Source: CAVQLX01 sp963811605 (GTDB taxonomy: Bacteria; Desulfobacterota; Binatia; DP-6). Taken from it: a DNA stretch of 64,000 nt. Where the stretch lies: NCBI GenBank assembly GCA_963811605.1, contig CAWESA010000010.1, positions 372,001 to 436,000 on the forward strand, given 5' to 3'. Shown here one piece after another: positions 56,007 to 64,000 of the stretch (position 1 is its first letter; each line of letters opens with the position of its first letter). A program made the translations under genes and the position numbers. Below the pieces are notes generated by a model, which was not told the DNA's origin, made no database searches, and saw nothing but the letters and a program-made list of their open reading frames with translations.

Positions 56007-56178
56007 CGCCGAGCGGCGCGTCGGGCTGTGCGCACGCTGCCGTCACGCGCGCACGCAGACCACGAAGCGCGGCAGCACGTTCTGGCGCTGCCTGCGGGCC
56101 GAGGACGATCCCCGCTTCATGCGCTATCCGCCGCTGCCGGTGCGGTCGTGCCCGGGGTTCGAGGGAGACGAGGGCTGA
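55978..56178 (+). CDS. Small zinc-ribbon-like protein
   Basis: 66-residue protein overlapping the 3' end of the synthetase gene by 29 bp. Four Cys appear in the pattern LCARCRHARTQ, FWRCLRAEDDP and VRSCPGFEGDEG (C-x2-C ... C ... C). Short proteins ending YPPLPV-x-x-CPG are recurrent in soil bacteria. The codon pattern and conserved look support a real gene despite its size. Function is unknown; metal binding is inferred. Confidence 0.65.
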   Translation: MSTSGTRGADAERRVGLCARCRHARTQTTKRGSTFWRCLRAEDDPRFMRYPPLPVRSCPGFEGDEG

Positions 56179-56239
56179 GCCCGAGGACGTTGCGGCTCCA
56201 GGCGTTGTGCCGCAGACGGTGGAGGTGTAGCCCTCGCGC

Positions 56240-56833
56240 ATGGGATGGGCGATGAGAGGCCCAAGACGCGCATCCGGCTACACCGTCCCCGAGTACTATG
56301 GCCTGCTCGACCAGGGCGTGCTCGGCGAGGAGGATCACGTGGAGCTGCTCGAGGGCGTGATCGTCGCCGGCGAGCCGCAGAACCCGCCGCACGCATCCGG
56401 CATCTCGCGAGTCCACCGCGCCCTCGATCGCGCGCTGGGTGACCGCGCCATCATCCGGGTGCAGCTCGACTACATCGCCGGCCGCCGATCCGCACCCGAG
56501 CCCGACATCGCGATCGTCCCTCTCGATCCCGACTGGTACGCGACCGCACATCCGACGCAGGCGCACGCGCTGTTCGAGATCGCCGACTCGTCGCTGATCC
56601 AGGATCGCCTCACCAAAGCTCCGATCTACGCCCGCAGCGGGGTACCGCAGTACGTGCTGGTCAACCTGCGCGGGGATTGCGTCGAGAATCACACCGCTCC
56701 CAGCGTGCCGCGGCGTCGCTACCTCGAGTGCGCGGCCCTGCGTCGCGGCGAGCGGTTGGCGCTGGTGGCCTTCCCGGACGTCACCCTGGCAGTCGACGAT
56801 CTGCTTCCTCCGCGACGACGGCGCGACGCCTGA
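56240..56833 (+). CDS. Uma2/DUF820 family protein
   Basis: 197-residue Uma2-like protein of the PD-(D/E)XK fold. Features are SGYTVPEYYGLLDQGVLG, VELLEGVIVAGEPQNPPHA, IIRVQLDYIAGRRSAPEPDI, ALFEIADSSLIQDRLTKAP and YARSGVPQYVLVNLRG. The E-P-D and E-I-A-D-S-S strands hold the nuclease-like residues; in many members they are not catalytic. Biological role is unknown. A second relative lies at 58844-59443. Confidence 0.9.
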   Translation: MGWAMRGPRRASGYTVPEYYGLLDQGVLGEEDHVELLEGVIVAGEPQNPPHASGISRVHRALDRALGDRAIIRVQLDYIAGRRSAPEPDIAIVPLDPDWYATAHPTQAHALFEIADSSLIQDRLTKAPIYARSGVPQYVLVNLRGDCVENHTAPSVPRRRYLECAALRRGERLALVAFPDVTLAVDDLLPPRRRRDA

Positions 56834-58123
56834 CTACCCGAGCGTGACGTCGGGCTCGACGTCGGGCGGCGCCGCCTCGTCGGCCGGGGTCGCATCGTCG
56901 GTGCTCACATCGATCTCGGAGGCCGGCTCGCGCACGTCGCCGATGGTGTCGGCGTCGTCGACGCCGGTCATCGCCACCTCCGGAATCGGCGCGTGACTCA
57001 CGACCACCATGGCCAGCGACGCCGCGACGGCGAGCACGGCGCCGCGCCGCACCAGCCGGAGTCCCGCCGGCGCGAGGGTGAACACGCCGGCCTCGGTGGC
57101 GGCGCACAGCGCCGTCAACGCGGCGAGATCGGCGCCCGCGAGCGCCAGGCGCAGGAGCGCCGGCGGCCACGCCTGCCAGACGAATTCCATGATCGGGATC
57201 TCGGTGAAGACGTGCGCCGTGTAGAAGAGCAGGCTGTGGCGGCCGAGCAGCGCCAGCCAGCGTGACGCCTGCGTGCCCGCGACGAGGCCGTCCCACGCGA
57301 GGTGCGTCCAGGCGAGGACGAGCTGGACCACGGCGAGATACCAGAGGAGCGCGCCGGGCTGGAGGGGATTCTTGTCGAAGTTGAGCGGGACCAGGCGCGC
57401 CGGCGTCACCACTCCGAAGCTGGGGCCATGATGCAGGACGAACATGGCCGCGAACGCCCCGGTCGCCGCCACCGCCCAGGCGACGGCCCGCCGCCGGCTG
57501 CCGGCCCGCATCCAGCCCCAGGCCTGCGCCGCGATCAGACCGGCCAGGAAGACCGGCTGCCAGTAGACGACCGGGAACTCGCCCCGGGGCCAGCGCAGGC
57601 CCCCGGTTCCCCAGGCGACCGCGTAGAGCCCCAGGCTGAGCGCGACGACCGCGAGGTCGCCGGCGCGGCGGCGGAGCTCGAACACGGCCGGCAGCGTGCC
57701 GAGGATGAGGGCGTAGAGGACGAGGATTCCCCCCATGACTCCCGGACGGCGGAACAGCAGGATGCCGAGCACCGCGTCCGTGAGGGGCGTGTCGGGATCG
57801 ACGGGGAACCAGCGCATCGGATCGAGCAGCCGGAACGCGAGCGACGCACCGAGCTCGACCAGGACCAGGAGCGTCGCGCGCCGCCAGAGCCGCTCGTACA
57901 CGCGCCAGCGCGCCTCCGCGCCGCGCAGCACGGCCGGCCAGAACACGACCCCGACGGTGAGTCCGGCGAGGAAGACGAACCCGCCGGCCGCGAAGCGCGT
58001 GTAGTGCTTGATCGCCTGGTCGAGCGGACCCGGGAAGCCGAGCCCGCTGAACGCCAGGTGGACGAGGACGACGTCGACCAGGCACAGGCCACGCCAGACG
58101 TCGAGGCGATCGTCGCGGGTCAC
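56834..58123 (-). CDS. OpgC-type membrane acyltransferase
   Basis: 429-residue membrane protein beginning MTRDDRLDVWRGLCLVDVVL, the OpgC N-terminus. About ten hydrophobic helices follow (FAAGGFVFLAGLTVGVVFWP, LAVVALSLGLYAVAWGTGG, LLRLALAGADLAALTALCA). LPWRRATLL-like arginines and GRHSLLFYTAHVFTEIPIME contain the His thought to be catalytic. OpgC succinylates periplasmic glucans in some bacteria; the acceptor here is unknown. A ~55-residue acidic C-terminal tail (PASEIDVSTDDATPADEAAP) is unusual for the family. Confidence 0.86.
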   Translation of the reverse strand: MTRDDRLDVWRGLCLVDVVLVHLAFSGLGFPGPLDQAIKHYTRFAAGGFVFLAGLTVGVVFWPAVLRGAEARWRVYERLWRRATLLVLVELGASLAFRLLDPMRWFPVDPDTPLTDAVLGILLFRRPGVMGGILVLYALILGTLPAVFELRRRAGDLAVVALSLGLYAVAWGTGGLRWPRGEFPVVYWQPVFLAGLIAAQAWGWMRAGSRRRAVAWAVAATGAFAAMFVLHHGPSFGVVTPARLVPLNFDKNPLQPGALLWYLAVVQLVLAWTHLAWDGLVAGTQASRWLALLGRHSLLFYTAHVFTEIPIMEFVWQAWPPALLRLALAGADLAALTALCAATEAGVFTLAPAGLRLVRRGAVLAVAASLAMVVVSHAPIPEVAMTGVDDADTIGDVREPASEIDVSTDDATPADEAAPPDVEPDVTLG

Positions 58124-58179
58124 GCGCGTCCTCCTACCCGACGTTTCGTCCCCCGTGAAGAGTCGAACGAGAGGTTGCG

Positions 58180-58650
58180 CTATGCGCTGCGCGGCACGCC
58201 GGCCCGCCCCTCGAGCTCGCGCACGCGAGCCTCGAGCTCGACGATGTGGCGGGCGCTTTCCTGGCGCTCGACGAGCCCGCTACGCCGCTTGTCCTCGAGC
58301 TCGTGCGCCATCGAGCGTGCGTAGCGGGTCGCTCCCTGCTCGCGTCGCCTGGCCACCGCCGCCACCGCCCCCACCACGGAGAGGGCGAGGGACAGGCCCA
58401 CGATGGCCCAGAACGCGAGGCGCCAGCGTCCCTCGAGCTGGGCGAGGCGCTGCCGCTCCTCGCCGTGTAGCGCGACGCTGCGCTGCAGCTCGGCGAGCTG
58501 CCGCTCCATCGCCGCGGTGCGCGACTCGGCGGCGGCGAGCTTGCGCTCGAGGTCGCTCGCGCGCTGCGCGTCGCCGGGCTCCACCGCGGCCTGGACGCCC
58601 GTGAGGCTCAGCATCAGGAGAGCGGCGGCGAAGGAGACTGCGATCGACAT
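58180..58650 (-). CDS. Secreted coiled-coil membrane protein
   Basis: 156-residue protein: a signal-like helix (VSFAAALLMLSLTGVQAAV), then a coiled coil (ASDLERKLAAAESRTAAMER, LAELQRSVALHGEERQRLAQ), a transmembrane helix (LAFWAIVGLSLALSVVGAVA) and a basic C-terminal helix (RQESARHIVELEARVRELEG). No family is recognised. The ATG at 58650 is chosen for the signal peptide; an upstream Met is possible. A role in envelope structure is a guess. Confidence 0.72.
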   Translation of the reverse strand: MSIAVSFAAALLMLSLTGVQAAVEPGDAQRASDLERKLAAAESRTAAMERQLAELQRSVALHGEERQRLAQLEGRWRLAFWAIVGLSLALSVVGAVAAVARRREQGATRYARSMAHELEDKRRSGLVERQESARHIVELEARVRELEGRAGVPRSA

Positions 58651-58843
58651 CCGGACTCCAGCGACATCCGGCTCGCGCCCAACCACGTCACGGCGACGCT
58701 TACTCCCGCGCGCGCCGCGGGGCAATCCCCGGCCGCGACGGGATGCCGGGCTCGGGCTTCATGGCCATGTTGTTCCTCACGTTCGATGACGACTTCGTGG
58801 TCGCAGGCTTCCGCCGCTTTGCGAGCTGAACCGGGCCCGCGAC

Positions 58844-59443
58844 TCAGCCGCGCAGCGCATCCCGATAGGCGCGCACGGCAGCGGTCTGGTCGTCGGGCGT
58901 GACGAAGGCGAGCAGCTGGGGCAGGTCGAGGTCGGGCAGGATGCGGCTGCGTGCGGCGGCCTGGTAGCCGGCCGGCCCGAGCTGCCAGATCGACACCTGG
59001 CCGTCTTCCCAGAACCAGACCTCGGGCACATCGAGGCCACGGTATACTTCGAGCTTGTCGATGCCGCTGCTCGAGAACACGACCTCGATGGCGATGTCGG
59101 GGACCTCCCGCATCGGCCCCAGGGCATAGCACTCGTCGGGCTCGAGTCCGCGCTCGTTGGCCCGCTTGCGAAACGTCGTGCCGCCGTAGCCGTTGAGCGG
59201 GATGTCACGCTCGACGGCGTAGATCTCGAGCAGGCGGGCGAGGCACTTCTTGACCGTCTCGTGGTCGCGCGACGGACTCATGAGCTCCAGCACCCCTTCC
59301 AGGTACGTCATCCGCAGCCCGGGAAGGTGGTCCGTGGCGGCTCGCAGCGTCTCGTACTGCTCCCAGGTGATGCCGTGGAGCAGGAAGCGCTGTTCGCCGG
59401 GCGCCAGGTCCGGGATGACGGCTCGGGGGGCGGGCTCTCCCAT
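58844..59443 (-). CDS. Uma2/DUF820 family protein, second copy
   Basis: 199-residue Uma2-like protein. It shows GITWEQYETLRAATDHLPGL, RMTYLEGVLELMSPSRDHET, FRKRANERGLEPDECYALGP, VPDIAIEVVFSSSGIDKLEV and YRGLDVPEVWFWEDGQVSIW. E-P-D-E-C-Y and D-I-A-I-E-V hold the nuclease-fold acidic residues. The ATG at 59443 gives MGEPAPRAV. It belongs to a different Uma2 subgroup from the protein at 56240-56833. Role is unknown. Confidence 0.9.
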   Translation of the reverse strand: MGEPAPRAVIPDLAPGEQRFLLHGITWEQYETLRAATDHLPGLRMTYLEGVLELMSPSRDHETVKKCLARLLEIYAVERDIPLNGYGGTTFRKRANERGLEPDECYALGPMREVPDIAIEVVFSSSGIDKLEVYRGLDVPEVWFWEDGQVSIWQLGPAGYQAAARSRILPDLDLPQLLAFVTPDDQTAAVRAYRDALRG

Positions 59444-59552
59444 CGGTGCGACGCTAGTCCTGCGCACACGGGGGCGCAATGCCTGCGCCCGGAACGTCGG
59501 TCACGGACGCGCGCGCAGGCGCCGTGAAACGCGAAGTGGCGAGCGAGTGCGA

Positions 59553-61472
59553 TCAGGCGACGCGGGGAGCGGAAACGCCCTCGGGCAGGACGTCGCCCGC
59601 CTCGCTGACCGCGGGACTCGGACGGTAGGAGGGAACCAGGCGGCACAGCATCGCGACCGCGTCGCCGACGCGGCCCGTCTCGACGCAGGCCTCGAGCACG
59701 GGCAGCCAGCCATCGGGGTGGAGCGGTCGATCGGGCAGGCGAAGCACCCGGATGCGATCGTGGTGCGTCGGCACCACCTCCTCGCCGTCGGAGACCAGCT
59801 CCTCGTGCAGCTTCTCGCCCGGAGACAGACCGGTGAACACCACCTCGACATCCTCGTCGGGCTCGAAGCCCGAGAGGCGGATCATCTGGCGCGCCAGGTC
59901 GGCGATGCGCACGGCCTGGCCCATCTCGAGAACGAAGATCTCGCCGCCGTGTCCCGTGCCCGCGGCCTGGAGGATGAGCTGCACCGCCTCGGGAATGGTC
60001 ATGAAGTAGCGCGTCACCTCCGGATGCGTGACCGTCACCGGTCCGCCGCGGGCGATCTGCTCCCGGAAGATGGGCACGACGCTGCCGTTGGAGCCCAGCA
60101 CGTTGCCGAATCGCACCGCGACGAAGCGGCAGCAGCCGTTCTGCACGCCCTGCACGACCAGCTCGGCCACGCGCTTGGTCACGCCCATCACGCTGGTCGG
60201 CCGCACCGCCTTGTCGGTGGAGACGAGCACGAACTCCTTGACGCCGTGGGCGATGGCCGCGTGCGCGACGTTGCGCGTGCCGAGCACGTTGTTGCGCACC
60301 GCCTCGAGCGGATTCCGCTCCGCCATCGAGACGTGCTTGTACGCCGCCGCGTGGAACACCACCGTCGGCCGGAAGCGCGAGAACACCGCGTCGAGCTGAT
60401 CCTCGAGCAGGATGTCGCCGAGCACGGGCTCGAGGTGCACGTCGGGATGCCGCGCCTGCAGCTCCTTCTCCAGGGCGAAAAGCCCGTTCTCGTGGCGATC
60501 GAAGAGCACGACACGCTCCGGCGCCTGCGCCGCCACCTGCCGGCAGAGCTCGGAGCCGATCGAGCCGGCCGCGCCGGTCACCAGCACCGTACGGCCGGCG
60601 ATGAAGGCGCGCACGCGGGCCAGGTCGAGCCGCACGGGCTCGCGCGCGAGCAGGTCGTCCACCTTCACCTCGCGCATCTGCGTGAACATGACGCGGCCGC
60701 CCACCAGCTCGCTCAGCGTCGGCAGCACGCGATGGCGGATGCGCGCCTCCTCGCACAGGCGGACGATGCGACGCAGGACCGCCGGAGGCGCCGACGGGAT
60801 CGCCACCAGCACCTCGTTGACGTCGTGCACCTGCGCCAGGGTGGGGATGTGGTCGATGCGGCCGAGCACGGGCGTGCCGGCGACGCGCAGCCCGACCTTG
60901 GCAACGTCGTCGTCCACGAAGCCGGCGATGGCGGTGCGGAGATGGGGGCGGCTCTGGATCTCGTCGAGCAGCTTGATCCCGGCCGATCCGGCGCCGACGA
61001 TGAGCGCCACGGTCTCGACGTGCCGGGTGCCGGGGTGGTGGTCGCGTTCGCGCCAGATGCGGATGGCGAGACGGGTCCCGCCCATGGCGACGATGCACAG
61101 CAGCAGATCGAGCAGGACGACGGAGCGCGGATAGTTGTGGAGGCCGCGCGTGTAGACCAGGGCCACCAGGAAGAGGATGGAGCCGACCACGTTGCCGCGC
61201 ACGATGTCCTGGGCGTCGCGGATGCTCACGTGCTGCCACCATCCGGAGAACAGGTTGGCGATCCGGAAGGCGATCACCTTGCAGAGCAGCAGCAACGGCA
61301 ACGTGAGGAGCGCCGTCCGGAGCTGCGGCCGGGGAACCTGGAAGTCGAAGCGGAGCCCGAACGCGATCAGATACGCCGCCGCGACGATGGCCAGGTTGCC
61401 GGCCACCGTGACGGCGGTGCGATGGCGCAGCAGGAGCGGATGCAGGTCGGGTGCGGACAGGCGCGCGGTCAT
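59553..61472 (-). CDS. Nucleotide-sugar 4,6-dehydratase/epimerase (CapD/PglF-like)
   Basis: 639-residue membrane protein. Four N-terminal helices (AVTVAGNLAIVAAAYLIAFG, LLLCKVIAFRIANLF) precede a first Rossmann fold (VALIVGAGSAGIKLLDEIQS) and the catalytic SDR domain (VLVTGAAGSIGSELCRQVAA, VVFHAAAYKHVSMAERNPLE, STDKAVRPTSVMGVTKRVAE, VRFGNVLGSNGSVVPIFREQ). This is the FlaA1/PglF-type UDP-GlcNAc 4,6-dehydratase or CapD. In many such enzymes the Tyr of YxxxK is Met; here it is MGVTK. Its product feeds the aminotransferase immediately upstream, which overlaps its ATG by 4 bp. Confidence 0.93.
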   Translation of the reverse strand: MTARLSAPDLHPLLLRHRTAVTVAGNLAIVAAAYLIAFGLRFDFQVPRPQLRTALLTLPLLLLCKVIAFRIANLFSGWWQHVSIRDAQDIVRGNVVGSILFLVALVYTRGLHNYPRSVVLLDLLLCIVAMGGTRLAIRIWRERDHHPGTRHVETVALIVGAGSAGIKLLDEIQSRPHLRTAIAGFVDDDVAKVGLRVAGTPVLGRIDHIPTLAQVHDVNEVLVAIPSAPPAVLRRIVRLCEEARIRHRVLPTLSELVGGRVMFTQMREVKVDDLLAREPVRLDLARVRAFIAGRTVLVTGAAGSIGSELCRQVAAQAPERVVLFDRHENGLFALEKELQARHPDVHLEPVLGDILLEDQLDAVFSRFRPTVVFHAAAYKHVSMAERNPLEAVRNNVLGTRNVAHAAIAHGVKEFVLVSTDKAVRPTSVMGVTKRVAELVVQGVQNGCCRFVAVRFGNVLGSNGSVVPIFREQIARGGPVTVTHPEVTRYFMTIPEAVQLILQAAGTGHGGEIFVLEMGQAVRIADLARQMIRLSGFEPDEDVEVVFTGLSPGEKLHEELVSDGEEVVPTHHDRIRVLRLPDRPLHPDGWLPVLEACVETGRVGDAVAMLCRLVPSYRPSPAVSEAGDVLPEGVSAPRVA

Positions 61473-62620
61473 GCGATGGCCCTCCGTGCGGTCTCCGCTT
61501 CGGCGAGGACCTCGCCGAGGGCGCCGCAGACGGTGTCGATCTGAAGGTCCGTCATCGCGCCGAAGAACGGCAGCGCGAGGCAGCGCTGCCCCATGGATTC
61601 GCTCACCGGGAAGTCGCCGGGCTTCCACCCGAAGCGCTCGCGGTAGAACGGCTGCAGGTGGATGGGCGGGAAGTAGGCGCGGGCGGGGACGCCGCGCTCT
61701 GCGAGCGCGCGGATGACGCCATCGCGATCGAGCCAGGACGCCAGGCGGACGACGTAGACGAACCAGCTCATGCGGGTGACCCACGGCGCGACCGTCGGCG
61801 GGGACACGTGCTCGAGGCGGCGCAGGCGCTGCGTGTAGGCGGTCGCGACCCGTGCGCGGTTGAGCAGGATCTCGTCGAGCCGTTCCATCTGCACCAGGCC
61901 GAGCGCTGCGCTCATCTCGTCGAGGCGGTAGTTCCACCCGAGCCGGCTGTGCTGGAGCCAGCCGTCGAAGACGTCGCGACCCTGGTTGCGCAGGCTGCGG
62001 AAGAGCGCGTCCCAGGCGGCGTCGTCGGTGACGATCATGCCGCCCTCGCCCGTCGTCATCTGCTTGTTCGGATAGAAGGCGAACACGGCCGCGTCACCGA
62101 GCGTGCCGACCGCACGCCCCTTGTAGGCGGCGCCGATCGCCTCGCAGGCGTCCTCGACGACGGCGAGGTGGTGACGGCACGCGATCTCGCGGATCGGATC
62201 CATGTCGGCGGGGTGGCCGAACACGTGCACCGGCAGGATGGCCTTGACGGGCTGTTTCCTCGCCGCCAGCCGGCGCGCGGCCGCATCCAGCGCCGTCGCG
62301 TCGATCGCCAGCGTCTCGGGATCGATGTCCACGAAGACCGGACGCGCGCGCTCGTAGAGAATGCAGTTCGCGGACGCGACGAAGCTGAAGGGTGTGGTGA
62401 GGACGACGTCGCCCTCCCCCACCCCGGCCGCGATCATGCACAGGTGCAGGCCGGCGGTCCCGCTCGACACGCCGATGCCGTGGCGGGCGCCGACGTAGTC
62501 GGCGAGGGCGCGCTCGAAGCGATCGAGGCGCGGGCCGAGGGCCAGCGTCGTGCCGGAGAGCACGTCGAGCACGGCGGCGCGCTCGGCGGAGGTGATGTCG
62601 GGCTGGGACATGGGGATCAT
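61469..62620 (-). CDS. DegT/DnrJ/EryC1/StrS aminotransferase
   Basis: 383-residue PLP enzyme transferring an amino group to a keto-sugar nucleotide. It has MIPMSQPDITSAERAAVLDV, VSSGTAGLHLCMIAAGVGEG, FSFVASANCILYE, VEDACEAIGAAYKGRAVGTL and the PLP Lys186 in AFYPNKQMTTGEGG. NYRLDEMSAALGLVQMERL and the C-terminal PARAYFPPIHLQPFYRERFG are typical of the PglE/WecE type. The ATG at 62620 is preceded by AGGAG. With the dehydratase it should make a UDP-4-amino-4,6-dideoxy sugar for surface polysaccharide. Confidence 0.94.
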   Translation of the reverse strand: MIPMSQPDITSAERAAVLDVLSGTTLALGPRLDRFERALADYVGARHGIGVSSGTAGLHLCMIAAGVGEGDVVLTTPFSFVASANCILYERARPVFVDIDPETLAIDATALDAAARRLAARKQPVKAILPVHVFGHPADMDPIREIACRHHLAVVEDACEAIGAAYKGRAVGTLGDAAVFAFYPNKQMTTGEGGMIVTDDAAWDALFRSLRNQGRDVFDGWLQHSRLGWNYRLDEMSAALGLVQMERLDEILLNRARVATAYTQRLRRLEHVSPPTVAPWVTRMSWFVYVVRLASWLDRDGVIRALAERGVPARAYFPPIHLQPFYRERFGWKPGDFPVSESMGQRCLALPFFGAMTDLQIDTVCGALGEVLAEAETARRAIA

Positions 62621-62773
62621 GCGAGACTCCTGTCGACAGGTCCGAAACGACGGGTGGACGGAGCGCCCGAGCACTCCGGGGCTGGCGCGCTCAGGCTGCC
62701 GGGCGCGGGGTCGACACGCGGGCGACGTCGACGTCGCTCGCGCGCGGGCGGTCGCCACCGACCTCGGGCTCAT

Positions 62774-63673
62774 TCATCGCCCGGCCTCGAGCGTCTCCAG
62801 CGGGACGGGCCCGCGGGTCCGGAGACGCCGGTGCAACCGATAGGCCGATGCGCTCACCGGATGGCGCGCGCGCCGGTGATGCAGGCAGGCGGACAGCCCG
62901 GCCAGCACCCCCTCCAGCATCCAGCGTGTCCGGCGGGTACGCAGCCCGTGGCGCAGGCCGTTCGCGAGCGTGCCGAGCGCATGGATCGGCAGGTAGGGCA
63001 TGGGCACGTCGAGCCACGCGTACAGCAGGTCGTTCCGGCGCGCGTAGACGTGCACGCGACGGACGTCGCGCCGGGGCGACGGACGGTGGTGTACGGGATC
63101 GCTGCGACCGAGGCAGGTGAGCGAGCCCGCGGCCAGCATCCGCGTGCAGAACTCGCGCTCCTCGCCCTGGTGGAAGAAGAGCGTGCGGAAACCGTCGAGC
63201 GCCAGAAAGAGATCGCGTCGCAGCGCGTACGCCGTCCCGACGAATGTGTCGGTGACGTAGCGGCGCGCGTCCGACGGGGCGCGCTGGCGCACGACGTCAT
63301 CGATGCCGACATTGATGAACGGCATGGCGATCGCGCCGATCCGGGGATCGTCGAGCTCCCCCACCACCTGGGCAACCGTGTCCGGCGACGAGAAGACGGC
63401 ATCGTCGTCGATCGACACGAGCACCGGGGTCCGCGCCAGTCGCGCGGCTTCGTTCCGCCGTGCGATGTAGCCGGCGGAATCGCTCCGTCGAACGACACGC
63501 GCCGTTGGAAACTCCCGCTCGACCATGTCGGCACTGCCGTCGGTCGAGCCGTCATCGAGGACGAGGACGTCAGGGGCTGCGGCCTGCGCGACGGCTGACC
63601 GAACGCTGGCTCGCAGCTCGTCCCGCCGGTTGCGGGTGACGATCACGACGGTCGCCGCTGGGCAGGGGGTCAT
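62774..63673 (-). CDS. Glycosyltransferase family 2
   Basis: 299-residue GT-A glycosyltransferase. It begins ATVVIVTRNRRDELRASVRS, has VLVLDDGSTDGSADMVE, then AGYIARRNEAARLARTPVLV and the D-D-D metal site in SIDDDAVFSS. FVGTAYALRRDLFLALDGF and FFHQGEEREFCTRM are the acceptor side. The C-terminal Arg-rich tail (LHHRRARHPVSASAYRLH) may touch the membrane. The FkbM gene overlaps upstream by 4 bp. Sugar and acceptor are unknown. Confidence 0.92.
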   Translation of the reverse strand: MTPCPAATVVIVTRNRRDELRASVRSAVAQAAAPDVLVLDDGSTDGSADMVEREFPTARVVRRSDSAGYIARRNEAARLARTPVLVSIDDDAVFSSPDTVAQVVGELDDPRIGAIAMPFINVGIDDVVRQRAPSDARRYVTDTFVGTAYALRRDLFLALDGFRTLFFHQGEEREFCTRMLAAGSLTCLGRSDPVHHRPSPRRDVRRVHVYARRNDLLYAWLDVPMPYLPIHALGTLANGLRHGLRTRRTRWMLEGVLAGLSACLHHRRARHPVSASAYRLHRRLRTRGPVPLETLEAGR

Positions 63674-64000
63674 GACTCGAACAGCAGCACTTCGGCGTTC
63701 GCCTGGCGCTTGAGAGGCGTCACCGTGAAGCGTCCGCCGTTCCGCCGCAGGTCCTCGGTCAGCTGGTCACGGCCGTAGGGGGCGTGCACCTCGACCACCA
63801 TGCAACGGACGCGAGGCAACCAGGCTCGACAGTCGGAGAATATCTCCGACTCGGCACCCTCGACGTCACATTTCAGGAGATCCACCGCGCCGTCGATGCC
63901 CGCCTCGGTCAGGATGTCGGGGACGGTCCTCGCGTCCAGCGCGGGGGATCCTCCCCCGTCCGCGAGCTCACACATGCGGAACGCCCACTCGCCCCGGCTC
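63670..64000 (-). CDS. FkbM family methyltransferase, 5' part beyond window
   Basis: C-terminal ~109 residues of an FkbM/Methyltransf_21 enzyme. The signature GAVDLLKCDVEGAESEIFSD is present, with VPDILTEAGI before it and CMVVEVHAPYGRDQLTEDLR and LKRQANAEVLLFES after it. Codons continue in frame to the window edge (GEWAFRMCELADG), so the internal Met at 63975 is not the start. Such enzymes O-methylate sugars in surface glycans, in keeping with the neighbouring genes. Confidence 0.9.
   Translation of the reverse strand, partial: SRGEWAFRMCELADGGGSPALDARTVPDILTEAGIDGAVDLLKCDVEGAESEIFSDCRAWLPRVRCMVVEVHAPYGRDQLTEDLRRNGGRFTVTPLKRQANAEVLLFES

Noticed and set aside
58650..58843. A tiny gene (about 28 codons, plus strand, near 58741-58829)
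   Set aside because: It has a start and stop but no ribosome-binding site, no recognisable family and chance length for this base composition.

Overview
The window is very GC-rich and gene-dense, with strong G/C preference at third codon positions. It carries two luciferase-like (F420/flavin) oxidoreductases, an F420-type nitroreductase-fold protein, a haloalkane dehalogenase, a sedolisin, a PhoD phosphatase and several secreted Cys-rich or Thr-rich proteins. This mix fits an uncultured soil or sediment bacterium of the former Deltaproteobacteria, such as Binatota/Desulfobacterota-like or myxobacteria-like lineages. The placement is an inference from gene content; there is no rRNA or other phylogenetic marker here.

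Layout. 0-5 kb (minus strand): alanine racemase (cut by the left edge), a frameshifted D-aminoacylase-like amidohydrolase, an LLM oxidoreductase, a DDN-like protein and a damaged DUF29 gene. 4.9-6.6 kb (plus): thiS, thiG and a methyltransferase. 7.5-9.3 kb: a secreted protein with a Thr/Ser tail. 9.3-13.4 kb is a decayed zone: a tRNA-like relic, an internally deleted potassium-channel remnant, an alpha/beta-hydrolase broken by several frameshifts, and an antiporter fragment abutting a degraded IS110 element. One intact thioredoxin-fold lipoprotein sits among them. 13.7-19.3 kb: a Cys-rich secreted protein with four 216-bp tandem repeats, then a two-gene cassette of a beta-solenoid-like protein and a membrane-linked metalloprotease. 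19.7-28 kb: thiE, a sulfatase, and a tightly overlapping operon of HIT protein, EgtD-EgtB fusion, enolase-like protein and a glycine-betaine/ergothioneine-type ABC transporter. 28-36 kb: SDR/DUF2867, LOG, M15-like peptidase, NUDIX, haloalkane dehalogenase, a Cys-rich secreted protein and a sedolisin. 35.8-37 kb: an ECF sigma factor with two small partner genes. 37-39.7 kb: a single polypeptide joining an ABC1/UbiB-type kinase to a cytochrome P450. 39.7-43.3 kb: a large MscS channel and a thioredoxin-like protein with an in-frame UGA that looks like selenocysteine. 43-53 kb: SDR, ilvA, Tat-exported LLM protein, MAPEG, GH17-like protein, GST, DUF427, dihaem cytochrome c and PhoD. 53.8-59.4 kb: ADP-forming acyl-CoA synthetase, a small zinc-ribbon protein, two Uma2-like proteins and OpgC. 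59.5 kb to the end: a surface-polysaccharide locus (nucleotide-sugar dehydratase, DegT aminotransferase, GT2, FkbM methyltransferase cut by the right edge).

Strongest novelties: (1) the probable selenoprotein at 42226-43281, with a hairpin just after the UGA whose GGUCU loop matches the loop of the E. coli fdhF SECIS; (2) the UbiB-like kinase/P450 fusion at 37072-39690; (3) the operon at 22002-27854 that couples ergothioneine biosynthesis to an EgtUV/OpuC-like importer and an unexplained enolase-superfamily protein; (4) the beta-solenoid/metalloprotease cassette at 16555-19340.
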